Translations under genes and position numbers: made by a program
In this document: one piece after another, positions 25,577-34,589 of the stretch
Layout of the letters: each line of letters begins with the position of its first letter
Position numbering within the stretch: the first letter of the stretch is position 1
NCBI GenBank assembly: GCA_037015955.1
Contig: CP143548.1
Coordinates: 551,501-615,500, forward strand
Direction of reading: 5' to 3'
Source of the DNA: Lachnospiraceae bacterium JLR.KK008
Lineage (GTDB): Bacteria; Bacillota; Clostridia; Lachnospirales; Lachnospiraceae
DNA: 64,000 bases
The notes under the pieces: generated by a model
Databases searched by the model: none
Told to the model about the DNA's origin: nothing
Seen by the model: the letters and a program-made list of their open reading frames with translations, nothing else

Positions 25577-26527
25577 ATGAAACAGAAAAAATGGCTTCAG
25601 AATATGATCATACCTGTTGCGATGCCGCTGGCTGTTTTCCTGGTCTTTTTTATCGGACAGCCGGATCGGTTTGGAACACCGGAAGGGATTCGGATTATGC
25701 TGCAGCAGTCTGTCATAAACTCTGTGATCGGATTTGGATTATGTATGAACCTTGTCATCGACACTTGGGATTTCTCGGCGGGAGCCCAGTTGGTGCTGGC
25801 GGGTCTGCTTGGGGCAAACTTTGCTCAGAATTATGGATTTGCGGGACTGCTCGTTGCCACGATACTGACGGCCGTTTTGCTGGGAACGATCACGGGGCTG
25901 GTGTACTCCGTCTTTAAGATTCCTTCCATTATCGTGACGATCGGGATGATGCTTGTCTATGAATCAATCGGGTCGCTGTATCACGGGGGAGAGAGCATTA
26001 CGATCTCGCAGGAGATCAGCTTTCTCGGGAAATCCCCATGGATCTTTGTTGCCGGCATTCTCACTTACGCGCTCGCCTATGTGATCTATCATCACACAAA
26101 GTTCGGTTATAATGTGCGCGCGGTTGGAAATGGGGAGGCTACGGCCAAGAGCATCGGTATCAACTCTATCAGAATAAGATTTCTCTGTTTTGTCATCGGC
26201 GGTATTTTCGTGGGGATCGCCGGCGTGCTGCAAGTCAGCTATGGCGGCGCGATCGCTCCCAAGGGTGGCATGAATACGATGGGGATGGTATTTCCCCCGT
26301 TCATGGGTGTCTTTATCGGGCAATATCTGGAACGGTACTGTGATATTATGCTTGGCATCTTCCTCGGAGTGTTTTCAATGACGATGATCAATTCCGGACT
26401 GATTGCCATGGGGCTTCCCGGTACGCTGCAGCAGGTGGTGACAGGTTGTTTCATGCTGATCTTTATGGCGATCAGTATCAGCAGAGAACAGTCGATTCTG
26501 AAAAAAAGAAAGGCGGAAGTGATATGA
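25577..26527 (+). CDS. Sugar ABC transporter permease (CUT2, RbsC family), second
   Basis: 316 residues, about nine membrane segments. Family features: VINSVIGFGLCMNLVIDTWDFSAGAQLVLAGLLGANF, FKIPSIIVTIGMMLVYESIG, GYNVRAVGNGEATAKSIGINSIRIRFLCFVIGGIFVGIAGVLQVSYGG. It is a paralogue of the first permease. GAAGGAA precedes the ATG, and the stop overlaps the GH42 start by 4 bp, so translation is coupled. Confidence 0.92.
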   Translation: MKQKKWLQNMIIPVAMPLAVFLVFFIGQPDRFGTPEGIRIMLQQSVINSVIGFGLCMNLVIDTWDFSAGAQLVLAGLLGANFAQNYGFAGLLVATILTAVLLGTITGLVYSVFKIPSIIVTIGMMLVYESIGSLYHGGESITISQEISFLGKSPWIFVAGILTYALAYVIYHHTKFGYNVRAVGNGEATAKSIGINSIRIRFLCFVIGGIFVGIAGVLQVSYGGAIAPKGGMNTMGMVFPPFMGVFIGQYLERYCDIMLGIFLGVFSMTMINSGLIAMGLPGTLQQVVTGCFMLIFMAISISREQSILKKRKAEVI

Positions 26528-28524
26528 TAATCGGAGCAGCCTATTATCCGGAACACTGGGACAGAAAACGGTGGGAGACGGATTGCAGGCTGATGCGGGA
26601 TATGGGTATCAATACGGTGAGAATGGGCGAGTTTGGATGGTCCGTCATGGAGAGAGAAGAAGGGAAACTTGATTTCTCTCTCTATGACGAGGCCATTGGC
26701 CTTTTGTGGGAGCATGGTATTTCCACGATCCTTGGCACGCCCACCGCTACCCCTCCCGCATGGCTGTGCGAGAAGTATCCGGATATTTATATGGAAGACA
26801 GAGACGGCCAGGTCAGGGGATTTGGCAGCAGGAGACATTACTGTTACCGGCATAAAGGATACCTCTGGGCGACAGCAAAGATTGTGCGGGCAATGGCAGA
26901 GCACTATAAAGATGACAAGCGTGTCATAGCCTGGCAGATTGATAACGAACTGGGCTGTGAGGATGAAGTCCGCTGCTATTGTGAGGACTGCAGGGAGACT
27001 TTTAGCCAATGGCTGAAACGAAAATATAAAAGTCTGGACGCTCTGAACGAGGCATGGGGGACTGTCTTTTGGAGCCAGATCTACACAAAATGGGAACAGA
27101 TCGTGCTGCCCAGGCAGACTGTGGTTGATCCTTATACGGGCAACGGACACAATCCGGGACTGCTTCTTGACTTTGCAGAGTTTTCTTCGGATTCTCTGAT
27201 CGAATTTGCCAAGATACAGTGCGATGTCCTGCGCAGTCTGACAGACAAGCCGATCGTACATAATGTTGTCTCAGAGTACTGTGACAACTATAAACTGACG
27301 GCGCTGCTGGACGGGGCCGGCTATGACGCTTATCCCCGGTCAGAATGGGATCTGAACAGTCCGGGAAGGATCGGCTTCCATTATGATCTGACAAGGGGAT
27401 ATGATGACAGGAAACCGTTCTGGATTCTGGAACAGCAGAGCGGTCCCTGTGGCTGGAATGTGCTGGGGCGGACGCCAAGAAGGGGACAGCTTGCACTTTG
27501 GAGCGTTCAGGGGACGGCGCGCGGTGCACAGGCACTCGTCTATTTCCGCTGGCGTAGCTGCCTGTTTGGTGCGGAACAGTTCTGGTATGGGATTCTCGAC
27601 CATGACGGACTGCCCGGCAGACGTTATGAGGAGCTGCAGTCCGCCGTTGCCGGAATCAAGGCCCATGAGTCTGTTCTCAGTATGAAAGGGCAAAAGCAGG
27701 CACTTGTTCTGTATGACTATTACAATAAATTCAGTCTGGAGTTCCAGCCTCATGCGAGAAACTTTGTGTACAAGGAGGAAGTGATCGGCTATTATGAGGC
27801 ACTGATGAATCTGCATCTCTCAGTGGATGTGGGAGGGTTAGAGAGCGACTTCTCTTCTTATCCGCTGGTCGTATTTCCGTATGCCTGTATGACAGATGTG
27901 GGAATCGCGGAAAGGCTGGAGGCTTATGTGAGGAACGGCGGGATTCTCATCCTCACAGCATTGTGCGGCCGAAAAGAAAGAAACAACCAGATGTCGCAGC
28001 AGACGCAGCCCGGTGTATTCCGGGAGCTGGCAGGCGTTTGCGTGGAGGAGTTTGACAGTCTCGAGGAGCAGAAAGAGCGGATCGTGTGGCCGGACGGACA
28101 GGGTGGCCGGACATTTATGAGCGCGCGTCTGTGGTGTGAAACGCTGCGTATGGAAGGGGCAGAGCCGCTTGCTTACTATGAAGCCGGACAGGGCGAAGAG
28201 TGCCGGGAGTATCCGGCGGCGGCAGTCCATACCTGGCAGGAAGGAAGGGTGTACTATATCGGAGCCGTACTCGAAGACACGGAGAAAGCGCTGAGAAAGA
28301 TCTGTGACAGAGAGAGATTGGAACGGCCTGATCTGCCGACAGAGATCGAATGCGTGACAAAGGAGGGCGGCGAGTACCGGATTCTTCTGAATCACAGCAG
28401 CGGGAAAAAAACGGTGCGGATGGAAGGCTATGAGCTTCTGGGAGAGATCTGCGGCGGCTGTAAGGCCGGCAGAGAAGGTACAGAGCTGGACGGCTTTGCC
28501 AGTGCAGTGTTTCGGAAGGCCTGA
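26524..28524 (+). CDS. Beta-galactosidase, glycoside hydrolase family 42
   Basis: 666 residues, cytoplasmic. The TIM barrel opens with IIGAAYYPEHWDRKRWETDCRLMRDMGINTVRMGEFGWS. The acid/base is Glu142 in AWQIDNELG and the nucleophile Glu303 in FWILEQQSGP. The zinc-site cysteines of the family are present (Cys107, Cys151, Cys153, Cys156). A Rossmann-like trimerisation domain and a short beta domain follow. ATG 26524 overlaps the permease stop. The enzyme would cleave beta-galactosides brought in by the adjacent CUT2 system. It ends the operon at a strong terminator. Confidence 0.94.
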   Translation: MIIGAAYYPEHWDRKRWETDCRLMRDMGINTVRMGEFGWSVMEREEGKLDFSLYDEAIGLLWEHGISTILGTPTATPPAWLCEKYPDIYMEDRDGQVRGFGSRRHYCYRHKGYLWATAKIVRAMAEHYKDDKRVIAWQIDNELGCEDEVRCYCEDCRETFSQWLKRKYKSLDALNEAWGTVFWSQIYTKWEQIVLPRQTVVDPYTGNGHNPGLLLDFAEFSSDSLIEFAKIQCDVLRSLTDKPIVHNVVSEYCDNYKLTALLDGAGYDAYPRSEWDLNSPGRIGFHYDLTRGYDDRKPFWILEQQSGPCGWNVLGRTPRRGQLALWSVQGTARGAQALVYFRWRSCLFGAEQFWYGILDHDGLPGRRYEELQSAVAGIKAHESVLSMKGQKQALVLYDYYNKFSLEFQPHARNFVYKEEVIGYYEALMNLHLSVDVGGLESDFSSYPLVVFPYACMTDVGIAERLEAYVRNGGILILTALCGRKERNNQMSQQTQPGVFRELAGVCVEEFDSLEEQKERIVWPDGQGGRTFMSARLWCETLRMEGAEPLAYYEAGQGEECREYPAAAVHTWQEGRVYYIGAVLEDTEKALRKICDRERLERPDLPTEIECVTKEGGEYRILLNHSSGKKTVRMEGYELLGEICGGCKAGREGTELDGFASAVFRKA

Positions 28525-28560
28525 AGACAGGGTGGCTGCGGCCACGGCAGAGAGCGAAAG

Positions 28561-28593
28561 GAAGCGGCAAAATTAAGTTGTCGCTTCTTTTTT
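28561..28593 (+). terminator. Rho-independent terminator of the ABC transporter/GH42 operon
   Basis: A 10-bp stem (28561-28570 with 28578-28587, one G-U pair), 7-nt loop and six T (28588-28593). Confidence 0.85.
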
Positions 28594-28606
28594 CCTGTGA
28601 TAGAAT
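28578..28606 (+). promoter_or_regulatory. Promoter for the aldo/keto reductase gene, overlapping the terminator
   Basis: TTGTCG (28578-28583), 17-bp spacer, TAGAAT (28601-28606) with TG one base upstream of the -10. The -35 box is the right arm of the preceding terminator stem. Confidence 0.6.
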
Positions 28607-28675
28607 ATATGCAGCGAATGATCGTTAGGATCATACATAAATTGGATTTCTACAGGGAAAAAGGAGGGGTATGGA

Positions 28676-29809
28676 TTGGTCTGTAACGAGTACCAGAATC
28701 TGCAGCTGTCTGCGCTTGGCCTGGGTGCAATGCGTCTGCCTGTCATAGATAAGGACGATGCCCGGATCGACGAAGAAAAGACCGCGGAAATGATCGCTTA
28801 TGCGATGGCGCATGGGATCAATTATTATGACACCGCATGGGGGTATCACGGTGGCAACTCTGAAACAGTCATCGGCAAAATATTACAGCAGTATCCGCGG
28901 GAGTCATTTTATCTGGCGACGAAATTTCCCGGATATGATCTGGCTAACATGGATCAGGTGGAAAAGATCTTTGAAGAACAGTTAAAAAAATGCCGTGTGG
29001 AGTATTTTGATTTCTATCTGTTCCATAACGTATGTGAGATGAATATCGACGCCTATCTGGATGAGAAATATGGGATTTATGACCACCTGATGAAACAGAA
29101 AGAAAACGGCCGGATCCGTCATCTCGGGTTTTCCGCTCATGGAAGTTATGCCGTCATGAAACGTTTTCTTGACAGATATGGAAAAGATATGGAGTTTTGC
29201 CAGATTCAGCTTAACTGGCTCGACTGGTCGTTCCAGGATGCGAAAGGGAAGGTAGAGCTGTTAAAGGAATATGGGATTCCGGTCTGGGTTATGGAGCCGC
29301 TGCGCGGCGGACGGCTGGCTTCTCTGGCGCAGGAAGATGAGAAAAAGCTGAAAGCCTGCAGACCGGACGAAAAGACGGCTGCCTGGGCATTTCGGTTTCT
29401 GCAGAGTCTGCCGGAAGTGAAGATGGTTCTCTCCGGGATGTCAGACCTCACACAATTACAGGAGAATATCGAAACGTTTGAGACAGAAAAACCGCTGGAT
29501 GAGCAAGAGATGGCTTTACTGCTTGGCATTGCACAGGAGATGTGCAAACAGAGCAGTCTGCCCTGTACGGCCTGCCATTACTGTGTCAGCCATTGTCCGC
29601 AGGGGCTTGCCATACCGGAGCTGATTTCGCTGTATAATGAGCACTGCTTTACCGGCGGAGGCTTTCTGGCGCCGATGGCAATCGGCGTCATGCCGGAGGA
29701 CAAGCGGCCTGCGGCCTGTGTTGGCTGTCGGAGCTGTGAGGCAGTATGCCCACAGCAGATCAAAATATCAGAAGCCATGTCTGACTTTGCCGCTAAGCTG
29801 AACGGATGA
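28676..29809 (+). CDS. Aldo/keto reductase with C-terminal 4Fe-4S ferredoxin domain
   Basis: 377 residues. The AKR barrel starts LQLSALGLGAMRLPV and contains GINYYDTAWGYHGGNSE (catalytic Asp, Tyr), and HLGFSAHGS. The C-terminus carries a two-cluster ferredoxin domain: CTACHYCVSHCPQGLAIPEL (about 299-318) and CVGCRSCEAVCPQQIKISEAM (about 349-369). Such fused oxidoreductases are common in anaerobes; the substrate is unknown. The start is a TTG at 28676, 9 bases after GGAGG. An ATG 5 bases upstream is in another frame and soon stops, so either TTG is the real start or the first codons carry a frameshift. Confidence 0.85.
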   Translation: MVCNEYQNLQLSALGLGAMRLPVIDKDDARIDEEKTAEMIAYAMAHGINYYDTAWGYHGGNSETVIGKILQQYPRESFYLATKFPGYDLANMDQVEKIFEEQLKKCRVEYFDFYLFHNVCEMNIDAYLDEKYGIYDHLMKQKENGRIRHLGFSAHGSYAVMKRFLDRYGKDMEFCQIQLNWLDWSFQDAKGKVELLKEYGIPVWVMEPLRGGRLASLAQEDEKKLKACRPDEKTAAWAFRFLQSLPEVKMVLSGMSDLTQLQENIETFETEKPLDEQEMALLLGIAQEMCKQSSLPCTACHYCVSHCPQGLAIPELISLYNEHCFTGGGFLAPMAIGVMPEDKRPAACVGCRSCEAVCPQQIKISEAMSDFAAKLNG

Positions 29810-29879
29810 CGACAACGCTGACGGGATCGAGCAGTGAACTTCAGCGGAGAATGAATGATGACGAGGGGAGTGACGGCAA

Positions 29880-30788
29880 ATGAGAGGAAAGATGCCCGCA
29901 GTGGGGAAACGGGCAGGTAAGCTGTGTGGGTTTTTGCTGCTGACACTGCTGCTCACAGCCTGTGGGAGCGGTACGGCAAACGAGACGGAGACGGAAGCGG
30001 CAGTCACATCCGAATCGGAGGCTGATTCGGACAATGCCGGAGACGATGAGGAGCCGCAGTCAGAGGCAGACGATGACGCCAGTCAGCAGTCGGATGCTGT
30101 GACTGCGCTGGAAGGTTGGGCGGAAGCCTTTGCCAGCCGGGACGGAGAAGCGATCGCGGTCATGAGTTCTCAGGGCGTGACAGATACTTTCAGAGAGCAC
30201 GGGCTTATCATAGAGGAGGGCGGCGGATTCGGCTGGTCCAGTCCCTGGCCCTGGGGAGGCGCGGACGATTACCGGATCACAGAACAGACGGATACGACAG
30301 CGGTTATCCTTTACTATGCCTGGGTTTCCGATCCTCATGTCACCGTATGGAGGGAGACACTGACCTATCATATGGAGGAGGCCGGGATTGTCGTGGAGGA
30401 AGAAGAGCTGTACATGATGGATGCCATCTGTACGGGGGAAGAGTATGCCAACGCTTATCCGGCCGGCATCAATGGGACCCGGATGGATTATCTGTACAAT
30501 GACGCCGGACAGGCGCTCAATGACAATGCAAAAGACAGTCGTGACAAGCAAAGCGGAGGACCTTATGAGAAACTGTTTGAGCCGGACACGGCGGCGGTCC
30601 GGCTGCTGAATCTGCTGGACAATCCGGGCAAGGTGGAAGCAACGGTTTTATCGGATACGGAGAGCGGCGAGGCGACAGTGGACATCCATTTCACGGAGGA
30701 TGGCAGTACATTACAGGTGAAGATGATCAGGCCATTTGGAGAGGATAGCATCTGGATTCCGCAGGATTTTTTGGCAGAGATGGAGTAA
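29880..30788 (+). CDS. Lipoprotein of unknown function with acidic linker
   Basis: 302 residues. A lipoprotein signal (KLCGFLLLTLLLTACGSG, lipobox LTAC) is followed by a long Glu/Asp/Ser/Thr-rich linker (about 38-75) and a globular domain from about 78 (DAVTALEGWAEAFASRDGEAIAVMSSQG), which resembles the start of a NTF2-like or DUF4829-type fold, then FGWSSPWPWGGADDYRI. The domain call is tentative. It is anchored outside the membrane. A second lipoprotein follows 43 bp later, so the two are probably one unit. Confidence 0.7.
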   Translation: MRGKMPAVGKRAGKLCGFLLLTLLLTACGSGTANETETEAAVTSESEADSDNAGDDEEPQSEADDDASQQSDAVTALEGWAEAFASRDGEAIAVMSSQGVTDTFREHGLIIEEGGGFGWSSPWPWGGADDYRITEQTDTTAVILYYAWVSDPHVTVWRETLTYHMEEAGIVVEEEELYMMDAICTGEEYANAYPAGINGTRMDYLYNDAGQALNDNAKDSRDKQSGGPYEKLFEPDTAAVRLLNLLDNPGKVEATVLSDTESGEATVDIHFTEDGSTLQVKMIRPFGEDSIWIPQDFLAEME

Positions 30789-30831
30789 TCCACAGCAAAT
30801 ATAAATAATGACAAAAAGGAGAATGAGTAAC

Positions 30832-31458
30832 ATGAAAAAAGCAATCAAGTATTTATTTCTGACATTTTTGCTGGCAGCTTTTCTGACAGGCTGCGGCAGC
30901 TCGGCGGAGGAAGAGGCAGCGGAGGCAACGCCGCAGCAGGAACTGTATCCGGTGACGATCGATGGAACAGAAGTGCGGCTGGGTGAGACGACGGTTCAGG
31001 CATTGCTTGACAAAGGGCTGAAACTGACTGTGTCCGAGGCAGACGAGAACATGAACATTACGGAGTATGAGATTGATCCGGAGATGGAGCTGGAGCCGAA
31101 TTCCTATTATTCCGGAGGTTCGATTTCCATAACGGATAATATGTTTGCCCATATCTCGCTTGTGACCGATGAGAAAGCGGTGCGGATGGGCGACGCGGTT
31201 ATCGCATACATGGAGTTCTATTTCCAGAGTGAAGATAAGAGCGAGCTGGAAAAGATCATGTTTAACGGCGTGCCTGTGACCGAGATATCCAGAGAAAAAG
31301 CAGGAGAGATGTTCCCGGATTTCACAGGAGACGATAATATGTGGTTACAGTATGGACCGGACTATGACTATACGCTCAGCTTTGACTCTGACAAAATGCT
31401 GGTCAAACTCTCACTCTCGAAAAATTATGACGTAGACTGGAGCAGCGGCGCACAGTAA
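30832..31458 (+). CDS. Small lipoprotein of unknown function
   Basis: 208 residues. Signal peptide with lipobox LTGC (AIKYLFLTFLLAAFLTGCGSS), then a short Glu/Ala-rich linker and a domain beginning LYPVTIDGTEVRLGETTVQALLDKGLKLTVSE. That pattern (an "INGTEIRLGETTVQDLLDAG"-like stretch) recurs in clostridial surface lipoproteins of unknown role. ATG 30832 has AAAGGAG at 10 bases; the upstream ATG codons are too close to or before this site. It ends at a clear terminator. Confidence 0.75.
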   Translation: MKKAIKYLFLTFLLAAFLTGCGSSAEEEAAEATPQQELYPVTIDGTEVRLGETTVQALLDKGLKLTVSEADENMNITEYEIDPEMELEPNSYYSGGSISITDNMFAHISLVTDEKAVRMGDAVIAYMEFYFQSEDKSELEKIMFNGVPVTEISREKAGEMFPDFTGDDNMWLQYGPDYDYTLSFDSDKMLVKLSLSKNYDVDWSSGAQ

Positions 31459-31485
31459 ATAATAATGGAGAAATATTACGGAATG

Positions 31486-31525
31486 AACGCCGTCACAGAG
31501 AATGTTTTCTGTGGCGGCGTTTTTG
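31486..31525 (+). terminator. Rho-independent terminator after the lipoprotein pair
   Basis: A 14-bp stem (AACGCCGTCACAGA at 31486-31499 with 31508-31521, one G-T mismatch), 8-nt loop and a T run (31520-31524). Confidence 0.85.
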
Positions 31526-31663
31526 TATGGCCGGGATTTGTAGCAACCTAATTCCTGCGTATTCCACAGATTTTGATTTTGAGGGGTAATTCTCGATGCA
31601 AATATCATTACGAAATGTCCCCTTGTCCACTGAGGGTTTCCAAGCAGTATAAGAGCGTTTATT

Positions 31664-32290
31664 TCAGTTCACCCGTATGTCCCGCCCCCTCTTTTCAATT
31701 ACCCCGTCTGCGTGCATCCTGCTTAGTTCTGTCATCAGGGAGCTGCGGTCTATGGCCAGATAGTCTGCCAGATCGGAGTAGGGGACAGGAATGCGGACGA
31801 GCGTGTTCTCCTGCCGGATCACCTGTTCGTGCAGGAAAGCCAGCAGCTTACCGCGGATCGTCTTTTGCTGCAAAATGTGGCAGTGCTCGTTTCTGGCGGC
31901 AGTCATGGAAAACAACAGGTCAAAAAGAAGCTCTGCCAGACCGGAGGAAGGATTGCCGTACAGATAAGCCATCAGATCATGACGATCGAGGCAGGCGACA
32001 GTGCAGGGGTATTTTGCGTACAGATAACAATGTCCGCTGTCCGCTGCAGGCAGCATCTCATGAAACAGAATCTGGCCTTTAAAGAAGAAGTCAAGAAGCT
32101 GTCTGCCGCCATATTTATTTTCCACGCACAAATAGGAGGTGCCTTTTAAGAGAAGCAGGAGTCTGCTGTCAGGGGTATCTTTCTGTAAGATTGTCTCTCC
32201 TTTTTTCAATTCTTTTGTTTTGGGCTCGAACCACTTCAGCAGGGAATGTACGGTTTTATCACTGAGGATAAGGCTGCTTGAGAATTCCAT
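31664..32290 (-). CDS. Crp/Fnr family transcriptional regulator
   Basis: 208 residues. An N-terminal cyclic-nucleotide-binding-like beta barrel (about 15-120: KELKKGETILQKDTPDSRLLLLLKGTSYLCVEN) and a C-terminal winged helix (about 140-205: PVPYSDLADYLAIDRSSLMTELSRMHADGVIEKRGRDIRV). No N-terminal FNR-type cysteine cluster is seen. It is divergent from nrdDG. The start codon at 32288-32290 has AAAGGAG at 9 bases. The promoter and a palindrome lie just upstream, so it may regulate itself and nrdDG. Confidence 0.85.
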   Translation of the reverse strand: MEFSSSLILSDKTVHSLLKWFEPKTKELKKGETILQKDTPDSRLLLLLKGTSYLCVENKYGGRQLLDFFFKGQILFHEMLPAADSGHCYLYAKYPCTVACLDRHDLMAYLYGNPSSGLAELLFDLLFSMTAARNEHCHILQQKTIRGKLLAFLHEQVIRQENTLVRIPVPYSDLADYLAIDRSSLMTELSRMHADGVIEKRGRDIRVN

Positions 32291-32331
32291 ATATAGATAC
32301 TCCTTTATTCGACAATACTATATCTAGTATT
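32284..32331. promoter_or_regulatory. Operator region: perfect palindrome and possible NrdR-box pair upstream of nrdD
   Basis: AATACTA-N4-TAGTATT (32314-32331) is a perfect inverted repeat. Its core CTATATCTAG (32318-32327) matches 9 of 10 positions of the NrdR-box core CWATATATWG. A second core, CCATATATAG (32287-32296), also matches 9 of 10, and the two centres are 31 bp apart, the three-helical-turn spacing known for NrdR-box pairs. The palindrome could alternatively be the site of the Crp/Fnr protein, whose start codon overlaps the second core. Confidence 0.6.
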
Positions 32332-32357
32332 ATAAATGAAAAGTGTGGGCTGTGCAA
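32329..32357 (-). promoter_or_regulatory. Promoter of the Crp/Fnr-type gene
   Basis: On the minus strand TTGCAC (32352-32357), 17-bp spacer, TATAAT (32329-32334). The palindrome overlaps its -10 and start-site region, so a bound protein would block it. Confidence 0.75.
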
Positions 32358-32420
32358 CAGTATTTGCGCAGACATCGTGTTATAGTAGGAGATACGAGAA
32401 AGGGTTGGAGGAGAGGCATT

Positions 32421-34577
32421 ATGAAAGTGATTAAACGCAATGGTTCGGAAGTGGATTTTCATATCGAGAAGATTCAGGCGGCCATTTCAAAGGCAAATAA
32501 GGCGGCCATTCGTCAGGAGTTGACGCAGGAGCAGATCAATGAGATCGCGGAATACATAAATTTTAAATGCAGCAGAATGAATCGGGCAGTCTCTGTGGAA
32601 GAGATGCAGGATATGGTGGAAAACCAGATCATGTCTCAGGGGGCGTTCAATGTGGCCAGGTGTTATGTGCGCTACCGCTATACCCGTTCTCTTGTGAGAA
32701 AGAGCAATACGACGGACGACAGGATACTTTCTCTGATTGAGTGCAATAACGAAGAAGTGCTTCAGGAGAATTCCAATAAAGACCCGGTAATCAACAGTGT
32801 ACAGAGAGACTATATGGCCGGGGAGGTGAGCCGTGATCTGACAAAGAGACTGCTCCTTCCGCCGGAGATCGTGAAAGCGGACAGGGAGGGGCTGATCCAT
32901 TTCCATGATTCTGACTATTTTGCACAGCATATGCACAACTGTGATCTCGTCAACCTGGAGGACATGCTGCAAAATGGGACGGTGATCAGTGAGACATTTA
33001 TCGACAAGCCGCACAGCTTTTCCACGGCCTGCAATATCGCCATGCAGATCGTGGCCCAGGTGGCGAGCAGCCAGTATGGCGGACAGAGCATTTCTCTGAC
33101 ACATCTGGCGCCCTTCGTGCAGATCTCGAGGGAAAAGATCAGAAAAGAGGTTGAGGAAGATATGGCGCTGACAGGCGCCGCACCTTCGGAGGACGTGATC
33201 AGCCGGATCGTGGAAAAACGTCTGTTAAAGGAGATCGAAAAAGGAGTACAGACGATACAGTATCAGGTCATCACGCTGATGACGACAAATGGACAGGCTC
33301 CGTTTCTGACCGTATTTATGTATCTCAACGAGGCAAAAGACGAGAGGGAAAAATATGATCTGGCGCTCATTATTGAGGAGACATTGCGCCAGCGCATTCA
33401 GGGCGTGAAAAATGAGCGGGGTGTCTGGATCACGCCGGCGTTTCCGAAGCTGATCTATGTGCTGGAAGAAGATAATATCCGGGAAGGATGCCAGTATTAT
33501 TATCTGACGGAGCTGGCAGCCAGATGCACGGCGAAACGGATGGTTCCCGATTATATCTCCGAAAAGATCATGAAAGAATTGAAAGAGGGAAACTGTTTTC
33601 CGGTGATGGGATGCCGCAGCGCGCTCTCGGCCTGGAAGGACGAGAAGGGAACCTATCAATTTTATGGCAGGTTTAATCAGGGAGTCGTCACGATCAATCT
33701 TGTGGATGTGGCCTTATCCTCCGGCGGCGATATGGAAAAATTCTGGAGAATATTTGACGAAAGACTCGACCTGTGCTATCAGGGACTGATGTGCCGGCAC
33801 AACAGACTGAAGGGGACATTGTCCGACGCGGCGCCGATTCTGTGGCAGTATGGCGCGCTGGCAAGACTGAACAGGGGAGAGACGATCGACAGACTGTTAT
33901 ATGGAGGATATTCCACGATCTCCCTCGGCTACGCCGGACTGTGCGAATGTGTGAAATATATGACAGGGAAATCCCATACCGATCCGGAGGCAAAGCCGTT
34001 TGCACTGGAAGTGATGCGGTATATGAATAAGGCCTGTGACAGATGGCGCGAGGAGACGAACATCGGCTTTAGCATTTACGGTTCGCCGATCGAAAGCACG
34101 ACGTATAAGTTTGCCAAGTGTCTGCAGCAGCGGTTCGGCATCATAGAGGGTGTGACGGATAAAGGATATATTACGAACAGCTATCATGTAAATGTAACGG
34201 AAAACATTGACGCTTTTTCCAAGCTGAAATTTGAGTCGGAGTTTCAGGCGTTGTCTATGGGCGGCGCCGTGAGCTATGTGGAAGTGCCGGATATGCAGAA
34301 TAATATTCCGGCGGTTATCAGTGTTATTCAGTTTATTTATGACAATATCATGTATGCGGAGCTGAATACGAAGAGCGACTATTGTCAGGAATGTGGCTTT
34401 GACGGAGAGATAGCGATTGTGGAAGACGACGGCAAGCTGATGTGGGAATGCCCGAACTGCGGCAACCGCAATCAGGAATCGCTGAATGTGGCCAGAAGGA
34501 CCTGTGGCTATATCGGTACGCAGTTCTGGAATCAGGGCAGGACACAGGAGATCAGAGAGAGAGTGCTGCATCTGTAG
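32421..34577 (+). CDS. nrdD: Anaerobic ribonucleoside-triphosphate reductase
   Basis: 718 residues. Class III ribonucleotide reductase, which makes deoxyribonucleotides without oxygen using a glycyl radical. An ATP-cone domain (MKVIKRNGSEVDFHIEKIQAAISKAN) starts the protein. The catalytic domain has VQRDYMAGEVSRDL, FHDSDYFAQHMHNCDL and QSISLTHLAPFV. The C-terminus has the zinc motif CQECGF and CPNCGN, then the glycyl-radical motif RTCGYIGTQFWNQGR (about 693-707). ATG 32421 follows GGAGGAGAGG. A TGn-extended -10 (TGT-TATAGT, 32378-32386) with no good -35 precedes it. nrdG follows 12 bp later. Confidence 0.96.
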   Translation: MKVIKRNGSEVDFHIEKIQAAISKANKAAIRQELTQEQINEIAEYINFKCSRMNRAVSVEEMQDMVENQIMSQGAFNVARCYVRYRYTRSLVRKSNTTDDRILSLIECNNEEVLQENSNKDPVINSVQRDYMAGEVSRDLTKRLLLPPEIVKADREGLIHFHDSDYFAQHMHNCDLVNLEDMLQNGTVISETFIDKPHSFSTACNIAMQIVAQVASSQYGGQSISLTHLAPFVQISREKIRKEVEEDMALTGAAPSEDVISRIVEKRLLKEIEKGVQTIQYQVITLMTTNGQAPFLTVFMYLNEAKDEREKYDLALIIEETLRQRIQGVKNERGVWITPAFPKLIYVLEEDNIREGCQYYYLTELAARCTAKRMVPDYISEKIMKELKEGNCFPVMGCRSALSAWKDEKGTYQFYGRFNQGVVTINLVDVALSSGGDMEKFWRIFDERLDLCYQGLMCRHNRLKGTLSDAAPILWQYGALARLNRGETIDRLLYGGYSTISLGYAGLCECVKYMTGKSHTDPEAKPFALEVMRYMNKACDRWREETNIGFSIYGSPIESTTYKFAKCLQQRFGIIEGVTDKGYITNSYHVNVTENIDAFSKLKFESEFQALSMGGAVSYVEVPDMQNNIPAVISVIQFIYDNIMYAELNTKSDYCQECGFDGEIAIVEDDGKLMWECPNCGNRNQESLNVARRTCGYIGTQFWNQGRTQEIRERVLHL

Positions 34578-34589
34578 GAAGGGGAAGTC

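Noticed and set aside
28671-28748. ATG start for the aldo/keto reductase at 28671
   Set aside because: This frame stops after 25 codons and does not encode the family; the TTG at 28676 is in frame with the barrel.
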